From the NCBI GenBank assembly GCA_020854055.1, contig JADZGD010000118.1:182152-246151 (forward strand): a DNA stretch of 64,000 bases, in the 5' to 3' direction. This document shows, piece by piece, positions 26,417 to 35,484 of the stretch (its first letter is position 1; every line of letters starts with the position of its first letter). The position numbers were made by a program, and so were the translations under genes. The notes under the pieces are model-generated. The model was not told the DNA's origin. It ran no database searches and saw only the letters and a list, made by a program, of their open reading frames with translations. Origin of the DNA: Bryobacterales bacterium (GTDB taxonomy: Bacteria > Acidobacteriota > Terriglobia > Bryobacterales > Bryobacteraceae).

Positions 26417-27759
26417 ATAGGTACTCCAGGCGTGGGGTGGCGAACCTGGTCGAGCAGGCGTAATAACTCCGGGCTGTACTCCACCCGATAGGGATCGGCG
26501 CCTTCAAACAGGCTGCGGGTGGCTGCCGGCAGCCGGCCGGTTGAAAGGGCGGCAAAGCTGCGGGCAGCGGCGGCGTCCGGCAGTTCGCGAGCGAGTGTTC
26601 CGGAAATGATTACGGGCTCGATAAGCGCTTCCGGCCATTGGCCATCGGGATCGCGCTTGGGAGCTTGGGCGGTCCGGGCGACAAGGTCGTAGCCCTGGTA
26701 GCGGAAGATCTGTTTGGCCCCGGGGATAGTGTGCTTATCCTCGCTGAATTTGGCGGTGAACCGGCGCACATTGTTCGATTGCAGTTCCACCAGCTTGTAA
26801 ACGGCGCCCAGGTGTGGAGCATCATCGGAGGTGGCGAGCGCCGTTCCCACGCCAAAGGCGTCGATGGGCACCCGGTGGTTTCTGAGTTCGAGGATCTTGT
26901 ACTCGTTCAGGTCGCCGGTCGCCATAATCCTGGCATCCCGGAGCCCGGCTTCATCAAGGATGGCACGGACTTTCCGGGAGAGTTCCACCAGATTGCCGCT
27001 GTCGAGCCGGACGCCCCACAGAGGACGGCCGAGGGCTGCGGCTTTGCGGGCTCCTTCGACCGTATCGTAGGTGTCGATGAGATATATGGTCGCCTCGCCA
27101 AGCAACTGTTGGAGGCGGCGGTAGGATTCATCTTCGCTGGTAAACGATTGAACCCAGGAGTGGGCCGCGGTGCCATAGACCGGCACCCCGTAGCGGAATC
27201 CGGTTTCCGTATTGCTGGTGCCCGCGCAGCCGCCGATGTAGGCGGCGCGGCCGGCCAGCACGCCGGCCTCCGGCGAATGTGCGCGGCGAGTTCCGAATTC
27301 GACGACCGAACAATCTCCGGCGGTGGTGGCGATACGCCAGGCCTTGGTAGCGATCAGCGTCTGGAAACCAATGGTCGCCAGCAGGTAGGTTTCAATGATC
27401 TGGGCCTCCACCAGCGGGGCGCGAACCGTGAGGACCGGTTCGCCGGCAAACAGCGGCGTGCCTTCCGGTACGGCGAACAGATCGCCGCTGAAACGCAAGC
27501 CAGCCAGATAATCGAAAAAGCCGGAAGAAGCGTTGCGAAACTGCGGCAGGCGGCGCAGGTAATCGAGTTCGGCCGGTTCGAAGTGGAAATCTAACAGGTA
27601 CTCGACGGCCTGTGCGAGTCCGGCCGCCACGATGAAGTTCCGGTTGGGTGGGAGATGGCGAACGAAAAGTTCAAATGTCGCGCGTTCCCCAACCTTGCCA
27701 GACTCGTAATAGCCGGCGGCCATGGTGAGCTGGTAGAGATCGGTGAGCAGCGCGCGCAT
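26413..27759 (-). CDS. pncB: Nicotinate phosphoribosyltransferase
   Basis: The 448-residue enzyme makes nicotinate mononucleotide from nicotinate and PRPP. Family motifs are LLTDLYQLTMAAGYYESG, EFGTRRAHSPEAG, GGCAGTSNTETG, the autophosphorylated-His region GTAAHSWV, LIDTYDT and GVRLDSGNL. It is the first gene of pncB-pncA. There is no normal Shine-Dalgarno; a minus-strand TATCCT (27767-27772) ends 7 nt before the ATG, which fits a leaderless start. Confidence 0.95.
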   Translation of the reverse strand: MRALLTDLYQLTMAAGYYESGKVGERATFELFVRHLPPNRNFIVAAGLAQAVEYLLDFHFEPAELDYLRRLPQFRNASSGFFDYLAGLRFSGDLFAVPEGTPLFAGEPVLTVRAPLVEAQIIETYLLATIGFQTLIATKAWRIATTAGDCSVVEFGTRRAHSPEAGVLAGRAAYIGGCAGTSNTETGFRYGVPVYGTAAHSWVQSFTSEDESYRRLQQLLGEATIYLIDTYDTVEGARKAAALGRPLWGVRLDSGNLVELSRKVRAILDEAGLRDARIMATGDLNEYKILELRNHRVPIDAFGVGTALATSDDAPHLGAVYKLVELQSNNVRRFTAKFSEDKHTIPGAKQIFRYQGYDLVARTAQAPKRDPDGQWPEALIEPVIISGTLARELPDAAAARSFAALSTGRLPAATRSLFEGADPYRVEYSPELLRLLDQVRHPTPGVPI

Positions 27760-27766
27760 TACCTTC

Positions 27767-27772
27767 AGGATA
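27767..27772 (-). promoter_or_regulatory. -10-like TATCCT for pncB-pncA
   Basis: The hexamer ends 7 nt before the pncB ATG on the minus strand. GAAGG lies only 2 nt before the ATG, too close to act as a normal ribosome binding site. Confidence 0.4.
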
Positions 27773-27800
27773 CGGCAAGGCGTAGCGCCTGGAGGTTATA

Positions 27801-27830
27801 GCCGGCGCGCGGGAGGACACACGCGCCGGC
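27801..27830 (-). terminator. GC-rich stem-loop between ferredoxin and pncB
   Basis: A perfect 9-bp stem (GCCGGCGCG at 27801-27809 with CGCGCCGGC at 27822-27830) has a 12-nt loop. It lies downstream of the ferredoxin gene and before the pncB promoter. There is no U-run, so it may be a weak terminator or a 3' stabilising hairpin. Confidence 0.4.
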
Positions 27831-27857
27831 CACCCGGAGTAATCTGCCTTATGCCGT

Positions 27858-28109
27858 TCAGTTGTAATGGGCCGCATTGCGATCGGCAGCGGCAACCAGT
27901 TCGGCTGGCAGTTCTTCGAGCACATAGATAGCGGACGCCGGGCACACGGGCACGCACGCGCCGCAATCGATACACTCGACCGGGTTAATGAAAAGCGTCG
28001 GGGCGCTCTCAAAGTCCGGCTCATCTTCTTTCGGATGGATGCAATCAACCGGGCAGGCGTCGACACATAGTGAATCCTTAGTGCAGCTATCAGTAATGAC
28101 GTAGGCCAT
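27858..28109 (-). CDS. 7Fe ferredoxin ([3Fe-4S][4Fe-4S])
   Basis: The 83-residue ferredoxin has a first cluster region with Cys9, Cys15, Cys19 and Cys23 (DSCTKDSLCVDACPVDC), lacking the CxxC of an 8Fe type. The second region is classical CxxCxxCxxxCP (CIDCGACVPVCP). This is the FdxA/FdxC pattern of a 3Fe-4S plus 4Fe-4S protein. The ATG at 28109 begins the family sequence MAYVITDSC; a frame running to 28301 adds an unrelated basic N-terminus and is rejected. It is a cytosolic low-potential electron carrier; the partner is not evident. No good Shine-Dalgarno is seen. Confidence 0.9.
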   Translation of the reverse strand: MAYVITDSCTKDSLCVDACPVDCIHPKEDEPDFESAPTLFINPVECIDCGACVPVCPASAIYVLEELPAELVAAADRNAAHYN

Positions 28110-28281
28110 AACGATAAAAAGATCTGCAATTGCGGTGCCAGCGGCGAAATAGCGTGAAATCAAGAACTTCGCTGTTTGCCAGCCGGTCGATCGGGTCAAA
28201 GCACGCAAGCACGCCGCCGGACGTCGGGCAATGCGCCATCCGGTCTGGGTGGAATGCCCCAACGGGCTCCTCCACGGTACT

Positions 28282-28287
28282 CTATAA
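28282..28287 (+). promoter_or_regulatory. -10-like TATAAA for the thioesterase gene
   Basis: TATAAA ends 8 nt before the ATG at 28296, with no Shine-Dalgarno between them. It fits a leaderless transcript. Confidence 0.45.
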
Positions 28288-28295
28288 AAGTACCT

Positions 28296-28763
28296 ATGCA
28301 AACAGAGAAGGAGAACTCGGCGGCCGAATGGCTCCGGCAGTACCCTGTCCGGTTTTCAATGCCGGTACAGTGGGGCGATCAGGACTCATTCGGACACGTT
28401 AACAACCTGTTGTACCTGCGATGGTGCGAGTCGGCGCGAATCGAGTACCTGATCGAAGCCGGCCTTTGGGGGATGTACCTGAAAACCCGGGTTGGGCCAA
28501 TTCTTGCCTCGATTCAGTGTGATTTCCGGCAGCCGGTGAATTTTCCCGATCATGTACATACGGGCGCAAAGGTGACCCGAATTGGAAACACGAGTTTCCA
28601 GATGGATCACCTGATCGTCAGTGAATCCCGGGGCGTGGTGGCGGAAGCGAATTCGACGCTGGTCGTCTACGATTACAATAAGGCAGCCTCCTGCCGGGTG
28701 CCGGACGAGGTCAGAGAGGCGATCCGCAACATTGAGGCGCGGGTAGGCGAAGACAGAGCCTAG
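28296..28763 (+). CDS. Hotdog-fold acyl-CoA thioesterase (YbgC/FadM-like)
   Basis: The 155-residue hotdog protein carries the 4HBT-type catalytic signature QWGDQDSFGHVNNLLYLRW, with the conserved Asp and His-Val-Asn-Asn, followed by ESARIEYL. It would hydrolyse acyl-CoA or acyl-ACP thioesters. The gene lies 30 nt upstream of fabI on the same strand, which fits a role in fatty-acid metabolism. The frame is open further upstream, but the ATG at 28296 gives the family N-terminus. Substrate specificity cannot be read from the sequence. Confidence 0.85.
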   Translation: MQTEKENSAAEWLRQYPVRFSMPVQWGDQDSFGHVNNLLYLRWCESARIEYLIEAGLWGMYLKTRVGPILASIQCDFRQPVNFPDHVHTGAKVTRIGNTSFQMDHLIVSESRGVVAEANSTLVVYDYNKAASCRVPDEVREAIRNIEARVGEDRA

Positions 28764-28793
28764 CCCCGCGCTGCTGCTAAAATATTGAATTCC

Positions 28794-29564
28794 ATGGGAC
28801 AACTGCTCGAGGGCAAGAAAGCCCTCATTTTGGGAATCGCTAACCGCTGGAGTCTTGCGTTCGCAATCGGCCAGGCATTCTGCCGGGAAGGCGCGCAACT
28901 GGTTCTGACCTATCAGGGGGAGCGGCAGAGGCTGACGGTAGAAGAACTTGGCGTGGAGCTTGGCAACGCCAAAGTGCTGGCCTGCGACGTGACGCAGCAG
29001 GAGGAACTGGACCGGCTGATCTCGGTGTTGGAGGCGGAAGGTGGAAAGCTGGATGCCGTGGTCCACAGTATCGCTTTCGCGAACCGGGACGACCTGAGCC
29101 GGCCGTTTGTCGAGACCTCCAAAGCCGGCTACCTGCTGGCCCAGGACGTGAGCGCCTACTCGCTGGTGGCGGTGGCGCGGGCGACGGCTCCGCTGATGAA
29201 AGACGGCGGCTCGCTGCTAACGCTTTCCTACCTCGGATCAACACGGGTGGTACCCAATTACAACGTGATGGGCGTAGCCAAAGCGGCCCTTGAAGCGTGC
29301 GTGCGGTACCTGGCCAACGATCTCGGTCCTTCCAGGATTCGGGTGAACGCCATTTCGGCTGGACCGGTGAAAACCGCCTCGGCACGCGGGATCAGGGATT
29401 TTTCGAAGGTGTTGGAGGGTGTCGCGGCGCGCGCTCCCCTGCGGCGGAATACCGATCCGGCTGAGGTGGCGGACACGGCGGTGTTTCTCGCCAGCGAGAT
29501 GGGCCGCGGCGTAACCGGAAACGTGATTTTCGTTGACGCCGGCTTCCAGATTTTGGGAATGTAA
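28794..29564 (+). CDS. fabI: Enoyl-[acyl-carrier-protein] reductase (NADH)
   Basis: The 256-residue FabI catalyses the last step of the fatty-acid elongation cycle. The SDR catalytic residues Tyr146, Tyr156 and Lys163 (TLSYLG and NYNVMGVAK) are present at the same numbers as in E. coli FabI. The nucleotide-binding start is ALILGIANRWSLAFAIG, and the C-terminal SAGPVKTASARGI is intact. A triclosan-type target is therefore expected. The ATG at 28794 is preferred to the TTG at 28785. No Shine-Dalgarno is visible; TAAAAT at 28778-28783 lies 10 nt before the ATG. Confidence 0.95.
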   Translation: MGQLLEGKKALILGIANRWSLAFAIGQAFCREGAQLVLTYQGERQRLTVEELGVELGNAKVLACDVTQQEELDRLISVLEAEGGKLDAVVHSIAFANRDDLSRPFVETSKAGYLLAQDVSAYSLVAVARATAPLMKDGGSLLTLSYLGSTRVVPNYNVMGVAKAALEACVRYLANDLGPSRIRVNAISAGPVKTASARGIRDFSKVLEGVAARAPLRRNTDPAEVADTAVFLASEMGRGVTGNVIFVDAGFQILGM

Positions 29565-29623
29565 CCGGCCGGCAGCATTTTGGTCCAGATTCCGGGTAAA
29601 ATGCATCCGAGGAGGATCCCAAG

Positions 29624-30772
29624 ATGCCGATTTCCCGGCGTTCGCTTCTGAGGGCTGCGGCTGCGGCTGCTGGTTCCCGCTTTCCCCTTCCGGCGTTTGC
29701 GCGGCAGGCTCCCACGGCTCCAGTGGCGATAGCGCGCTGCCGTAGTTATGGCGCGGCAGTGGAGCCAGTGTTGGCCAGGATGTTTGACCAGATTGGTGGC
29801 ATCGGACCGCTGGTCAAGGGAAAGACGGTCGCGGTGAAGTTGAACCTGACCGGTAATCCGGGCCGGTTTCCGCTGCGCAAGGACCTGCTCTACCGTACCG
29901 ATCCGGATACGGTGCTGGCGGTGGCGCGATTGCTGGCGGCGGGCGGCGCCAGGCGTATCCGGTTCCTCGAGAGCTTTTTCCCGGCTGAGCAGGATTTGAA
30001 ACTGTGGGCGCGCTATGGGTTGGATGTGCAGGCGATCGGCAACGTCGGCTGCAAGGTGGAGTGGGAGAACGTTCAGAACCTGGGACTGGGCAAGAAGTAT
30101 GTGCGCGTCCGCGTTCCTGGCGGCGGGATGGTCTACCCGGCGTTTGATCTGAACCATTCCTTTGTCGACTGCGATACGTATGTCTCCATGTCCAAGCTGA
30201 AAAATCACTGGCTGGGCGGGGTGACCATGGCGTTAAAGAACAACTTTGGAAATACGCCATGCTCGCTTTATGGTGGTGATTGCGGGCCAAGCGGGAATGA
30301 GAAGCCGAAGGAGGAACGAGGCGCGGTATGTCACGCCGGAAGCAGAACGCCTCCGGCCGGCGTGCCGCAGGAACTCCATCCCGATTCACCTCGAGACCCC
30401 GGGTACAGGGTGACGCACATCACCGCGGACCTGGTTGGGGCGCGGCCGATCGATCTGGCGATTGTCGATGCGATCGAGACGATTCGCGGCGGCGAGGGCG
30501 ATTGGATCAAAGGTGTGCAACCGATGAAACCGGGGCTTCTGCTGGCCGGCAAAAACCCCGTCTGCGTGGACGCAGTCGGAACTGCGCTGATGGGTTGCGA
30601 TCCCAGAGCAGCACGGGGCACCAACCCGTTTCTGAGAGGCGACAACACACTATTGCTATGCGAATCGATGGGAGTCGGAACGGCTGATCTGAAAAAGATC
30701 GAAGTCACCGGACTCAGCATTGCCGAGGCCCGGTTCGATTTCGGCCCTGGACCGGCTGGCTACGCCATCTAG
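29624..30772 (+). CDS. DUF362 domain protein with Tat-type signal
   Basis: The 382-residue protein starts with a twin-arginine leader (SRRSLLRAAAAAAG) behind a strong GAGGAGG ribosome binding site. The DUF362 core includes GKTVAVKLNLTG, VYPAFDLNHSFVDCDTYVSMSKLKNHW and GVTMALKNNFGNTP, and ends in LAGKNPVCVDAVGTALMG. DUF362 proteins are often fused to ferredoxin domains; none is fused here, although several cysteines occur between residues 200 and 260. The molecular function is unknown. It converges on a small unrecognised gene. Confidence 0.8.
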   Translation: MPISRRSLLRAAAAAAGSRFPLPAFARQAPTAPVAIARCRSYGAAVEPVLARMFDQIGGIGPLVKGKTVAVKLNLTGNPGRFPLRKDLLYRTDPDTVLAVARLLAAGGARRIRFLESFFPAEQDLKLWARYGLDVQAIGNVGCKVEWENVQNLGLGKKYVRVRVPGGGMVYPAFDLNHSFVDCDTYVSMSKLKNHWLGGVTMALKNNFGNTPCSLYGGDCGPSGNEKPKEERGAVCHAGSRTPPAGVPQELHPDSPRDPGYRVTHITADLVGARPIDLAIVDAIETIRGGEGDWIKGVQPMKPGLLLAGKNPVCVDAVGTALMGCDPRAARGTNPFLRGDNTLLLCESMGVGTADLKKIEVTGLSIAEARFDFGPGPAGYAI

Positions 30773-30801
30773 CCGGCCGGATTCATGGTGAGGCAGGCGC
30801 T

Positions 30802-31068
30802 TCAGTGAACGCTGAGCAGACGCCGCATCGAGCGTACTCCGCCCACCTCGGCTCCCGGCGGCACCTCCGCCAGATAAGCGGCCCGAAGCGCCGGAGCCTC
30901 GGCGAGAGCCTGCCGGGGGTGGTTCCAGTGTGTGTTACCGGCCTCCCACGGTACCGGATATTGCCTCTGGCATGACGGGCAACGATACATGCCATTGACC
31001 GGCCACATCGGGTCGGGGTGCATCACGTAGCACCAGGCATCGCGAATGAAGTCCCAAAGCCGTTTCAT
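30802..31068 (-). CDS. Small protein with a single CPSC zinc-knuckle-like motif
   Basis: An 88-residue product of unknown function. The N-terminal half holds conserved-looking aromatic residues and a CxxC pair (MHPDPMWPVNG, YRCPSCQRQYPVPWE); the rest is Ala/Arg-rich. The start is well supported by an AAAGGAGGT ribosome binding site upstream of the ATG at 31068. A single CxxC cannot complete a mononuclear zinc site, so it may dimerise or use nearby His residues. Nothing is visible that assigns it to a pathway. Confidence 0.6.
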   Translation of the reverse strand: MKRLWDFIRDAWCYVMHPDPMWPVNGMYRCPSCQRQYPVPWEAGNTHWNHPRQALAEAPALRAAYLAEVPPGAEVGGVRSMRRLLSVH

Positions 31069-31438
31069 CTAACCTCGACCTCCTTTGGTTCCCGGACGAA
31101 TAGTGAAAAGCTGCAATTCAATAAACGTGTGTTCCAGAGATTATGCTCGGAACCTGCTAGGTACCCAGTGAATCGCTACACCGGTGGCACTGCAATTGGA
31201 GAACCAGTCACTAACCTGCTACGTCTGGCCCCAGTTGCGCGGCCAAAGTACCGCTGCCGGGTGTGGCCGAACGCCACATCGCGTGTAATTTTGACAGCGG
31301 GAGCGGTCAAAAGTACGGGCTGATCCGGGAATGCACGAAACAAAGGCCCACAGGTGAACCCCTCACGGCAATGGGGACGTTTCCGGGTAATGGCGGCTCA
31401 CCCGGGTGGCGCTGCCCATTACAATCGGAAGTGACATC
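31069..31438. other. Gene-free region with two inverted repeats
   Basis: This 370-nt gap holds no convincing gene. It contains a hairpin TGTGGC/GCCACA (31262-31278) and, 10 nt on, a 7-bp inverted repeat TTTTGAC/GTCAAAA (31289-31312). Its right end carries TACAAT (31420-31425) and GGAAG in front of the S55 peptidase start. The repeats could be a relic of an insertion-sequence end or an operator. Confidence 0.4.
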
Positions 31439-33238
31439 GTGCCACGTATTCTATCTCTTTCCCTCACGCTTGCCGCCGTCTTCACTGTCGTACCTGCCGT
31501 GGGGGCATATCCTGCGATCTTCCCCTTGAAACTGGTTCGCGCCGGTATGACGGGTACCGGCAAGACGGTCTTTTCCGGCAGCCGTGTCGAGGAGTTCAAA
31601 GTCGAGATCCTGGGCGTGCTGGATAATGTCGGGCCGAAGCAGTCATTGATCCTGGCGCGGCTTTCAGGCGGGCCGCTCGAACACACCGGAGTGATGCAAG
31701 GAATGAGCGGAAGCCCGGTGTATCTGGAAGGCAGGCTCGCCGGCGCCGTGGCAATGGCTTTTCCTTTCGCCAAGGACCCGATTGCCGGAATCCGGCCGAT
31801 CGAAGACATGCTGTCGCTATCGCCGGGCGTTGCACCGGCGTCCGGGGTCAGCGTGCGGCGCCGGGCTTCGGGTGTCGTCACTCCCTGGGACACCGACCTC
31901 AGCCGGGTTCGGGAGGCCGAGCGCGGTTCAATTCGAATGGCGGGCGATTCACGGTTGGTGGATATCGCCACGCCGATCTCGTTCGGCGGTTTCACAAACG
32001 GCACTATCGAGGAGTTTTCCGGCCAACTGCGAGCCCTCGGGCTGGAGCCGCGGCAGGCAGTTTCGGGCGGCGGGTCCCCGCCGGAGGGTAAGAAAGCGGT
32101 GAAGCCATTGGAGCCCGGATCAATGATCAGCGTCCAGTTGATCACGGGCGACTACACGGTGGGCGCCGACGGAACGTTGACCTGTATCGACGGCAGGACG
32201 ATCCACGCATTCGGCCACAGGTTCCTGGCTCTGGGAGACACCGACCTTCCTTTTTCCCGTGCCGAGGTGATTACGTTGCTGCCGAACCTGTCCTCATCGT
32301 TCAAAATCTCGATCGCGCGTGAGCGGCGCGGCGCCATTACGCAGGACCGGACAACGGCGGTAACCGGCGAACTGGGGCAAACCGCGGCCATGGTGCCGGT
32401 GAGCATTCGGGTAAAACGGAAAGGCCTGGCAGCGCACTACCGGATGCAGGTTGTCGACGATCGTTACCTGGCCCCGCTGCTGCTTCAGATGGCGGTGTTC
32501 TCGGCCATCGACGCGACCGAGAGAGGCGCCGGGCGCACCAGCCTCTCAATCGGCAGTGAGCTTCAGTTCGTTAACAACATCGCTCCAGTGCGAATGCGGA
32601 ACACATACGCCGGCGATGCCTCGGTGTCGCAGGTTGCGGCCCTGTCGGTCGCATCGCCGCTCTCGTATGCGCTCAATGCAGGCTTCGATGCGGTCAAATT
32701 GAAATCGGTGACCGTAAATATCGAATCGGAAGAGGCCAGAAGGCAGGCCCGGATTGAACAGGTGTGGAGCTCGGCGAAGACGGTAAAGCCCGGAGATGCT
32801 TTCGAAATCCATACCGTGCTGGCAGGTGAAAACGGTACGGAGACCACCAGCAAGGTTGAGTACCAGGTGCCGGTGGGCGCTCCCCAAGGAACGCTATTTG
32901 TCACGGTTGCGGACGCCAACGTGACGAACCTGATCGAATTCCGGCAGATGCTCGCCGATCCGCCGAAGACTCCCGCCAGTATGATTCGTTTTCTGAACCA
33001 ACTGCGGCCGAATACGAACGCCTATGTGCGCATCTGGAGGGCCGACGCCGTCTATCAGGTGCAAGGCGAAGACCTGCCTGCTCCACCTCCGTCGCTGGCA
33101 ATGATTCTGGCGCGGTCTCAGGGCGGACTGGCGGGCGCGGCCGTTTCACGGAACGCGAAGGTGGCGGAAATTGTGATCCCGGCCGGCGATGTCGCCGTGT
33201 CCGGCTCAAAGACGATTCAGGTGGAAGTGAAGCAATGA
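31439..33238 (+). CDS. SpoIVB-like S55 family serine peptidase
   Basis: The 599-residue secreted protein has a signal peptide (about residues 1-24), then the S55 domain: IFPLKLVRAGMTGTGKTVFSG, FKVEILGVLDN, and the serine motif GVMQGMSGSPVYLEG (Ser90/Ser92), followed by KDPIAGIRPIEDM. The region TYTVGADG-like with DGRTIHAFGHRFL provides the family's His-containing segment. In Bacillus SpoIVB triggers a signalling cascade; here sporulation is not implied. The C-terminal half is beta-rich. GTG at 31439 follows GGAAG. Its stop overlaps the next gene by 4 nt (ATGA). Confidence 0.82.
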   Translation: MPRILSLSLTLAAVFTVVPAVGAYPAIFPLKLVRAGMTGTGKTVFSGSRVEEFKVEILGVLDNVGPKQSLILARLSGGPLEHTGVMQGMSGSPVYLEGRLAGAVAMAFPFAKDPIAGIRPIEDMLSLSPGVAPASGVSVRRRASGVVTPWDTDLSRVREAERGSIRMAGDSRLVDIATPISFGGFTNGTIEEFSGQLRALGLEPRQAVSGGGSPPEGKKAVKPLEPGSMISVQLITGDYTVGADGTLTCIDGRTIHAFGHRFLALGDTDLPFSRAEVITLLPNLSSSFKISIARERRGAITQDRTTAVTGELGQTAAMVPVSIRVKRKGLAAHYRMQVVDDRYLAPLLLQMAVFSAIDATERGAGRTSLSIGSELQFVNNIAPVRMRNTYAGDASVSQVAALSVASPLSYALNAGFDAVKLKSVTVNIESEEARRQARIEQVWSSAKTVKPGDAFEIHTVLAGENGTETTSKVEYQVPVGAPQGTLFVTVADANVTNLIEFRQMLADPPKTPASMIRFLNQLRPNTNAYVRIWRADAVYQVQGEDLPAPPPSLAMILARSQGGLAGAAVSRNAKVAEIVIPAGDVAVSGSKTIQVEVKQ

Positions 33239-35472
33239 TCCGGATACCAGGTTGGCTCCCGCTAGGCTTGCTCGTGACGGCACCGCTGGTTGCTTCGAGT
33301 ACGGCGTCCTGGGAGATGAACACTTACCAGGATTTTCTCAAGGGACGGTTCACCGGGGTAGCGCTGGCCCATGACGGCACGCTCCGGCTGGCTCCACGAC
33401 TGGAAACGCTGTTTTCCTCCGACCAGCCGGCGGTGTGGGCGGTAGCGGCGGCGCCTGACGGGTCGCTTTACCTGGGAACCGGACATCGCGGGCGCGTCTA
33501 CCGGCTGGATAAGGCAGGCTCAAGCTCGTTGTACTGGACGGCGGATCAGCCGGAGGTCTTTGCGCTGGCAGTGGATGCTCACGGGGTCGTGTATGCCGCC
33601 AGTTCGCCCAACGGCAAGGTGTACCGGATCGATAAAGGTAAGTGCACGGAATTCTATGCCCCGGCGGCCCGCTACATCTGGGCATTGGCGTTCGGCCCGG
33701 GTGGCGATCTGTATGTGGGCACGGGCGACCAGGGGAAGATCTTTCGCGTGGACCCGCGGGGACACGGCGAATTGTATTTCGACAGTGGACAGGCGCACAT
33801 TACCGCGCTGGCGTTCGATCCGGAAGGGCGGTTGCTGGCGGGCAGCGAGCCAAACGGCCTGATCTATCGGATCTCGGGGCGCGAAAAGGCCTTTGTGATC
33901 TATGATGCCAGTCTGCCCGAGATCCGGCGCATCGTGCCGGTAGCGGGTGGCGATCTGCTGGCCGTGGCGATGGGGGGCTCGGCGATGTCGCGCGCGGCAG
34001 CGGCGGCGGCAGTCAGTCAGGCGGCAGCGGCGGCGGTGACGGGAGCGGCGGCAACAACCATTACGGTGGATGCTTCGGCCGAGTCAGGACCCGAGTTGAA
34101 GGCCAAGCCTGATGCCGGCAAGTCCGCGACGCCGCCATCGCCGCCGGCGATACCTAGCCTGCCCATCATCGACATGAGCGGCGTGGAAAAATCCGCCGTG
34201 TACCGGATTCATCCCGACAACACCGTGGACACGGTGTGGAGTTCCAAGGACGAGAACGCATACGATCTGCTCCCATTGGGACCGGATCTGTATCTGTCAA
34301 CCGACGGACAGGGGCGAATCTACCGGCTGGCTGCGAACCGCCGGATGACGCTGGTGGCGCAGTTGAACGAAAGCGAGACGACAAGGCTGGTGGAGCGCGC
34401 TGGCGGGGTGCTGGCAGCCACGGCGGAGATGGGCCGGTTGTACAGGCTCGGCCCGGGTCCGGCCGTATCGGGAAGTTACGAGGCGCCGGTTCACGATGCG
34501 GCAACGGTGGCTCGATGGGGGAGGATCTCGTGGCGCGGATCTGGTGGGGTGGCTTTTGAGACGCGCAGCGGAAATTCGGCCCGGCCCGACAAGACCTGGT
34601 CCGAGTGGTCGCCGCAACTGGCCACGCCGGGCGGGGGCCAGATCACAAGTCCGAACGCGCGGTTTATCCAATGGCGCGCGCGGTTGGCGGCCAGTGATCC
34701 CGAACCTTCGGTAGCGAACGTTACCCTCGCCTACCTACCGCAGAACAATCCGCCGGTGGTGAAGAGCATAAGTGTATCCGCCGTTGCGGCTGCCGGAAGC
34801 GCGGCGGCGCAGAAACCGGCAACGGCGCAGTTGCCGGCGACAGCGAGCTATAGCATCACCGTCACCGATACCGGGGAAACGGGCGCCTCCACCCTGACCG
34901 GAACCGCGGCGCAGACATTGAGCCGTTCAAGCGGACAGCAGATGCAGATTGGCTGGCAGGCCGAGGATCCGGATGGCGACCGCCTGGTATACGCGGTGTA
35001 CTTTCGTGGTGAAGACGAGATGGAGTGGAAGCTACTAAAAGACAATGTAACCGAGAGCAGCTTGAATCTGGACGCCGATTCGCTGGCCGACGGCCGCTAT
35101 TACTTCCGCGTCGCAGCCTCGGACCGGCTGGTGAATCCTCCGGAGATGGCGAAACAGCGCGATCTGGTTTCGCCGCCGGTGGTGATTGATAACACGCCGC
35201 CGCTGATTACAGTGGCCGCTCCGCAACGTAACGGCAGCCGGATGGAGGTCAGCTTTCAGGCCGCGGATTCGGCCTCGCCGTTGCGGCGTTGCGAGTATTC
35301 CCTCGATGCGGGAACCTGGGTGCCTCTCGATCCGGTGGATGGCGTCATCGATTCGCCCGGCGAGCAGTTTCGCCTGGTGATCGAACCGATGCCTTCCGGC
35401 GAGCACGTACTGGTGTTTCGTGTCTACGATTCGGCCGGCAATGCCGGCCTGGCAAAGATCATTCTACGTTGA
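33235..35472 (+). CDS. Secreted beta-propeller protein with C-terminal Ig/Fn3-like region
   Basis: The 745-residue protein has a signal peptide (about 1-21). Repeated blades of the type AVAAAPDGSLYLGTGHRGRV, ALAVDAHGVVYAASSPNGKV and ALAFGPGGDLYVGTGDQGKI lie at residues 65-250. An Ala-rich linker lies near residues 243-310, with further blades to about 420. The C-terminal half has beta-sandwich signatures (EDPDGDRLVYAVYFRGEDE, DNTPPLITV). No catalytic motif is recognised, so it is probably a ligand-binding or scaffold protein. It starts inside the S55 peptidase stop, which argues that the two work together. Confidence 0.7.
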   Translation: MIRIPGWLPLGLLVTAPLVASSTASWEMNTYQDFLKGRFTGVALAHDGTLRLAPRLETLFSSDQPAVWAVAAAPDGSLYLGTGHRGRVYRLDKAGSSSLYWTADQPEVFALAVDAHGVVYAASSPNGKVYRIDKGKCTEFYAPAARYIWALAFGPGGDLYVGTGDQGKIFRVDPRGHGELYFDSGQAHITALAFDPEGRLLAGSEPNGLIYRISGREKAFVIYDASLPEIRRIVPVAGGDLLAVAMGGSAMSRAAAAAAVSQAAAAAVTGAAATTITVDASAESGPELKAKPDAGKSATPPSPPAIPSLPIIDMSGVEKSAVYRIHPDNTVDTVWSSKDENAYDLLPLGPDLYLSTDGQGRIYRLAANRRMTLVAQLNESETTRLVERAGGVLAATAEMGRLYRLGPGPAVSGSYEAPVHDAATVARWGRISWRGSGGVAFETRSGNSARPDKTWSEWSPQLATPGGGQITSPNARFIQWRARLAASDPEPSVANVTLAYLPQNNPPVVKSISVSAVAAAGSAAAQKPATAQLPATASYSITVTDTGETGASTLTGTAAQTLSRSSGQQMQIGWQAEDPDGDRLVYAVYFRGEDEMEWKLLKDNVTESSLNLDADSLADGRYYFRVAASDRLVNPPEMAKQRDLVSPPVVIDNTPPLITVAAPQRNGSRMEVSFQAADSASPLRRCEYSLDAGTWVPLDPVDGVIDSPGEQFRLVIEPMPSGEHVLVFRVYDSAGNAGLAKIILR

Positions 35473-35484
35473 GGAGTCAGATTC

